A DNA stretch of 27,493 nucleotides. Origin: CAYLZW01 sp964388085. Lineage in GTDB: Bacteria > Myxococcota > UBA727 > CAYLZW01. Where the stretch lies: positions 1 to 27,493 of the forward strand of contig CAYLZW010000046.1 of assembly GCA_964388085.1 (NCBI GenBank). Reading direction: 5' to 3'. This document shows positions 25,902 through 27,493 of this stretch, piece after piece (the first letter of the stretch is position 1; each line of letters begins with the position of its first letter). Made by a program: the position numbers and the translations under genes. A model generated the notes under the pieces. It saw only the letters and a program-made list of their open reading frames with translations. It did not search any database and was not told the origin of the DNA.

Positions 25902-27493
25902 AGGTTGAACACCTGCACGAAGGTCGTGAGCAGCTCGGGGTCGTTCGTCTTCACCGTCCCGTCGAGGAACTCGCTCACCTGCGGAATGTAGTGGTCCTTG
26001 ATGATGCGCGTGAACATGGCGACGTCGGTCTTCATGACGCAGTCGGCCGTGCCGTCGAGCTTGCCGTTTATGATCAGGCAGCCGTCCTTGCGCACCTGCA
26101 CGGTCCACTTGGTCTCGGGGCCTTGGCCGAGCGAGAAGTAGTACGTCACCGGCTGCTTCACCTCGTCGGCACAGAAGCGCGTCTCGAGGTCCTTGAAGAG
26201 CTGGTCGAGCGGATTGCCCGGCGTCAGCGACACACCATTGCCGCGGCCGTTCGCGTGACCGTTCGCCGGTGTCTTCGGCGTGCGCTCGAGCGCCTCGTCG
26301 AGGGCGTGCTCGAGGTCGAAGCGGCGGTCGTCGCGCAGCGCCTCGATGGCCCGGCGCATGACCAGCGTCACCTTCTGCGAGGCGGCGCTCATGCGCAGGC
26401 CCGCCGCCTCTGTCGCCTCCGCGAGCGCCTTCGCGCTGATGGGCGGCCCAATGCGCACACCGACGTGACGGTTGCGCGGGATGAAGCTGCCGCGCGGCAT
26501 CGAGCGATAGGTGCCGTCCACGAACACCGGCAAGAGATCGACGCCGTGCTTGAGCGCCAGGTACGCCGCGGCGGGACGGAATTCACCGAGCTCGCCCGTC
26601 GTCGTGCGGGTGCCCTCGGGAAACAGCAGCACCGTCTCGCCGCGCTCGAGCAGCCCCGAGGCCTCGCGCATGGCCTCGCGCGGGTTGTCGGCCCGATCGA
26701 GCGGCCGCAGGTTCGTGAAATTCTCGAAATAGGTTCGGCGCCATTTGCCTTCGAAGAAGTAGTCCTTGGCGGCGAGCGCGACGATGCCCTTGCCGTAGCT
26801 GCCGAGGGCGTACTTGATGAGGCCCATGTCGAGGTGGCTGGCGTGGTTCGCGACCACGATGGTCTGGCGGTTGTGCGGCACATACTGCTCGCCGCTCACC
26901 TCGGCCTTCAGGCCCTTGCCGTAAAAGCCCATCTGCCCCTGCAGCAGCACGTCGCGCACCGCCTGGCTGACGACGTCGGGCACCTTCACGTCGTCCGCGG
27001 CGCCCTTCTTCGCTCGCCCCGGCGCCGCCAGCCGCTCGCGCTTGCGCGGCGCCGTCAGCTCCCGGCGCTCGACGAGGACCTCGCTCGCCTCCACCGCCTG
27101 CGCGCCCGCCTCCTGCGCTCGGCTGAGCTTCGTCTGCGCGGCGACGATGAGTGCGATGACCTCGGGGCGCTTCACCTTGCGGTCCACCGTGCGCGGCAGC
27201 GGCTCGTAGCTGAGCTCGACGAGGCGCGGGCGCTCATGCTCCGGCAGCTTGCGGATCTCGCGCTCGACCTTGCGGCGCGCGTCATGGAGCACGCCGTTCA
27301 AGCGCTCGCGATAGGAGGCGCCGTCCTCGTCCTGCTCGCGCGCCGGCTTGTGGACCACGAGCAGCGCCGCCACGCGCTCGCCGCCCTGCCCGTCCGGGAT
27401 GCCCACGACGGCGGCCTCGTCCACGAGGCGCAGCGCGGCCAGCTTCTCCTCGATGGCGCGCGGGTAGACGCGCTTTCCGTCGCGGAGCGTGAT
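25898..27493 (-). CDS. Acyl-activating enzyme / PlsC acyltransferase / SCP2 multidomain protein (C-terminal 531 residues, cut by window edge)
   Basis: The reading frame is open from the right window edge. Visible residues 1-115 are the C-terminal domain of an AMP-forming acyl-CoA synthetase (DGKRVYPRAIEEKL, EAAVVGIPDG, and LPRTVDRKVKR with the A10 lysine near 106). About 185-400 is a PlsC-type acyltransferase: NHASHLDM gives HX4D (H217, D222), and LLFPEGTRT (about 289-297) is the phosphate-binding motif. A linker with NGHANGRGNG leads to an SCP2 sterol/lipid-carrier domain at about 440-531 (VTYYFSLGQGPETKWTVQVRKDG...DGTADCVMKTD). A single chain that could activate, transfer and carry acyl groups suggests membrane-lipid synthesis or remodelling. 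The stop overlaps the SDR start (ATGA). The start lies outside the window. Confidence 0.88.
   Translation of the reverse strand: MTLRDGKRVYPRAIEEKLAALRLVDEAAVVGIPDGQGGERVAALLVVHKPAREQDEDGASYRERLNGVLHDARRKVEREIRKLPEHERPRLVELSYEPLPRTVDRKVKRPEVIALIVAAQTKLSRAQEAGAQAVEASEVLVERRELTAPRKRERLAAPGRAKKGAADDVKVPDVVSQAVRDVLLQGQMGFYGKGLKAEVSGEQYVPHNRQTIVVANHASHLDMGLIKYALGSYGKGIVALAAKDYFFEGKWRRTYFENFTNLRPLDRADNPREAMREASGLLERGETVLLFPEGTRTTTGELGEFRPAAAYLALKHGVDLLPVFVDGTYRSMPRGSFIPRNRHVGVRIGPPISAKALAEATEAAGLRMSAASQKVTLVMRRAIEALRDDRRFDLEHALDEALERTPKTPANGHANGRGNGVSLTPGNPLDQLFKDLETRFCADEVKQPVTYYFSLGQGPETKWTVQVRKDGCLIINGKLDGTADCVMKTDVAMFTRIIKDHYIPQVSEFLDGTVKTNDPELLTTFVQVFNL

Overview
The window is very GC-rich (about 73% in a sampled hutH line), gene-dense bacterial DNA, most likely from a myxobacterium (Myxococcota). 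Support: a trypsin-like protease ending in a MYXO-CTERM-like sorting tail, several small cysteine-rich lipoproteins, a Zn-ribbon/GYF/membrane/TPR protein like the N-terminus of the gliding protein GltJ, and a very large NHL/YD-repeat lipoprotein with an Asp-Ala-Gly-rich linker. I cannot assign family or genus from sequence alone. No tRNA, rRNA, CRISPR array, transposase or prophage gene was seen.

Layout. 1-4.8 kb: start of rimO (cut by the window edge) behind a six-S1-domain protein, then queD and a secreted alpha/beta-hydrolase lipoprotein. 5.0-11.7 kb: Zn-ribbon/GYF/TPR membrane protein, coiled-coil GAF protein, mutY, an NlpC/P60-like lipoprotein overlapping a ComEA-like membrane HhH protein tail to tail, and a cysteine-rich secreted protein. 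11.7-13.3 kb: a lone hutH. 13.3-19.4 kb: a 2026-residue Rhs/teneurin-like lipoprotein. 19.5-20.3 kb: a TipAL-type MerR regulator with a textbook self-controlled promoter and an internal start for a TipAS-like short form. 20.3-24.8 kb: accessory-looking surface-protein region (small Cys-rich lipoproteins, a chimeric gene remnant, the MYXO-CTERM protease, and a YD-repeat lipoprotein of clearly lower GC). 24.9-27.5 kb: an extended SDR translationally coupled to a multidomain acyl-activating enzyme / PlsC acyltransferase / SCP2 protein that runs off the right edge.

How the genes fit together. Much of the window encodes exported or envelope proteins: at least seven carry a lipoprotein-type signal. 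Likely transcription units are S1-like protein then rimO, the two small lipoproteins at 20.3-21.3 kb, and the acyl enzyme then SDR. The most interesting elements are the TipAL/TipAS-like regulator, whose promoter geometry can be read directly; the teneurin-like shell protein with six NHL repeats and no adjacent immunity gene; the GltJ-like adaptor with a TPR domain; and the three-module lipid enzyme. All functions are inferred from motifs read by eye; no database search was run.
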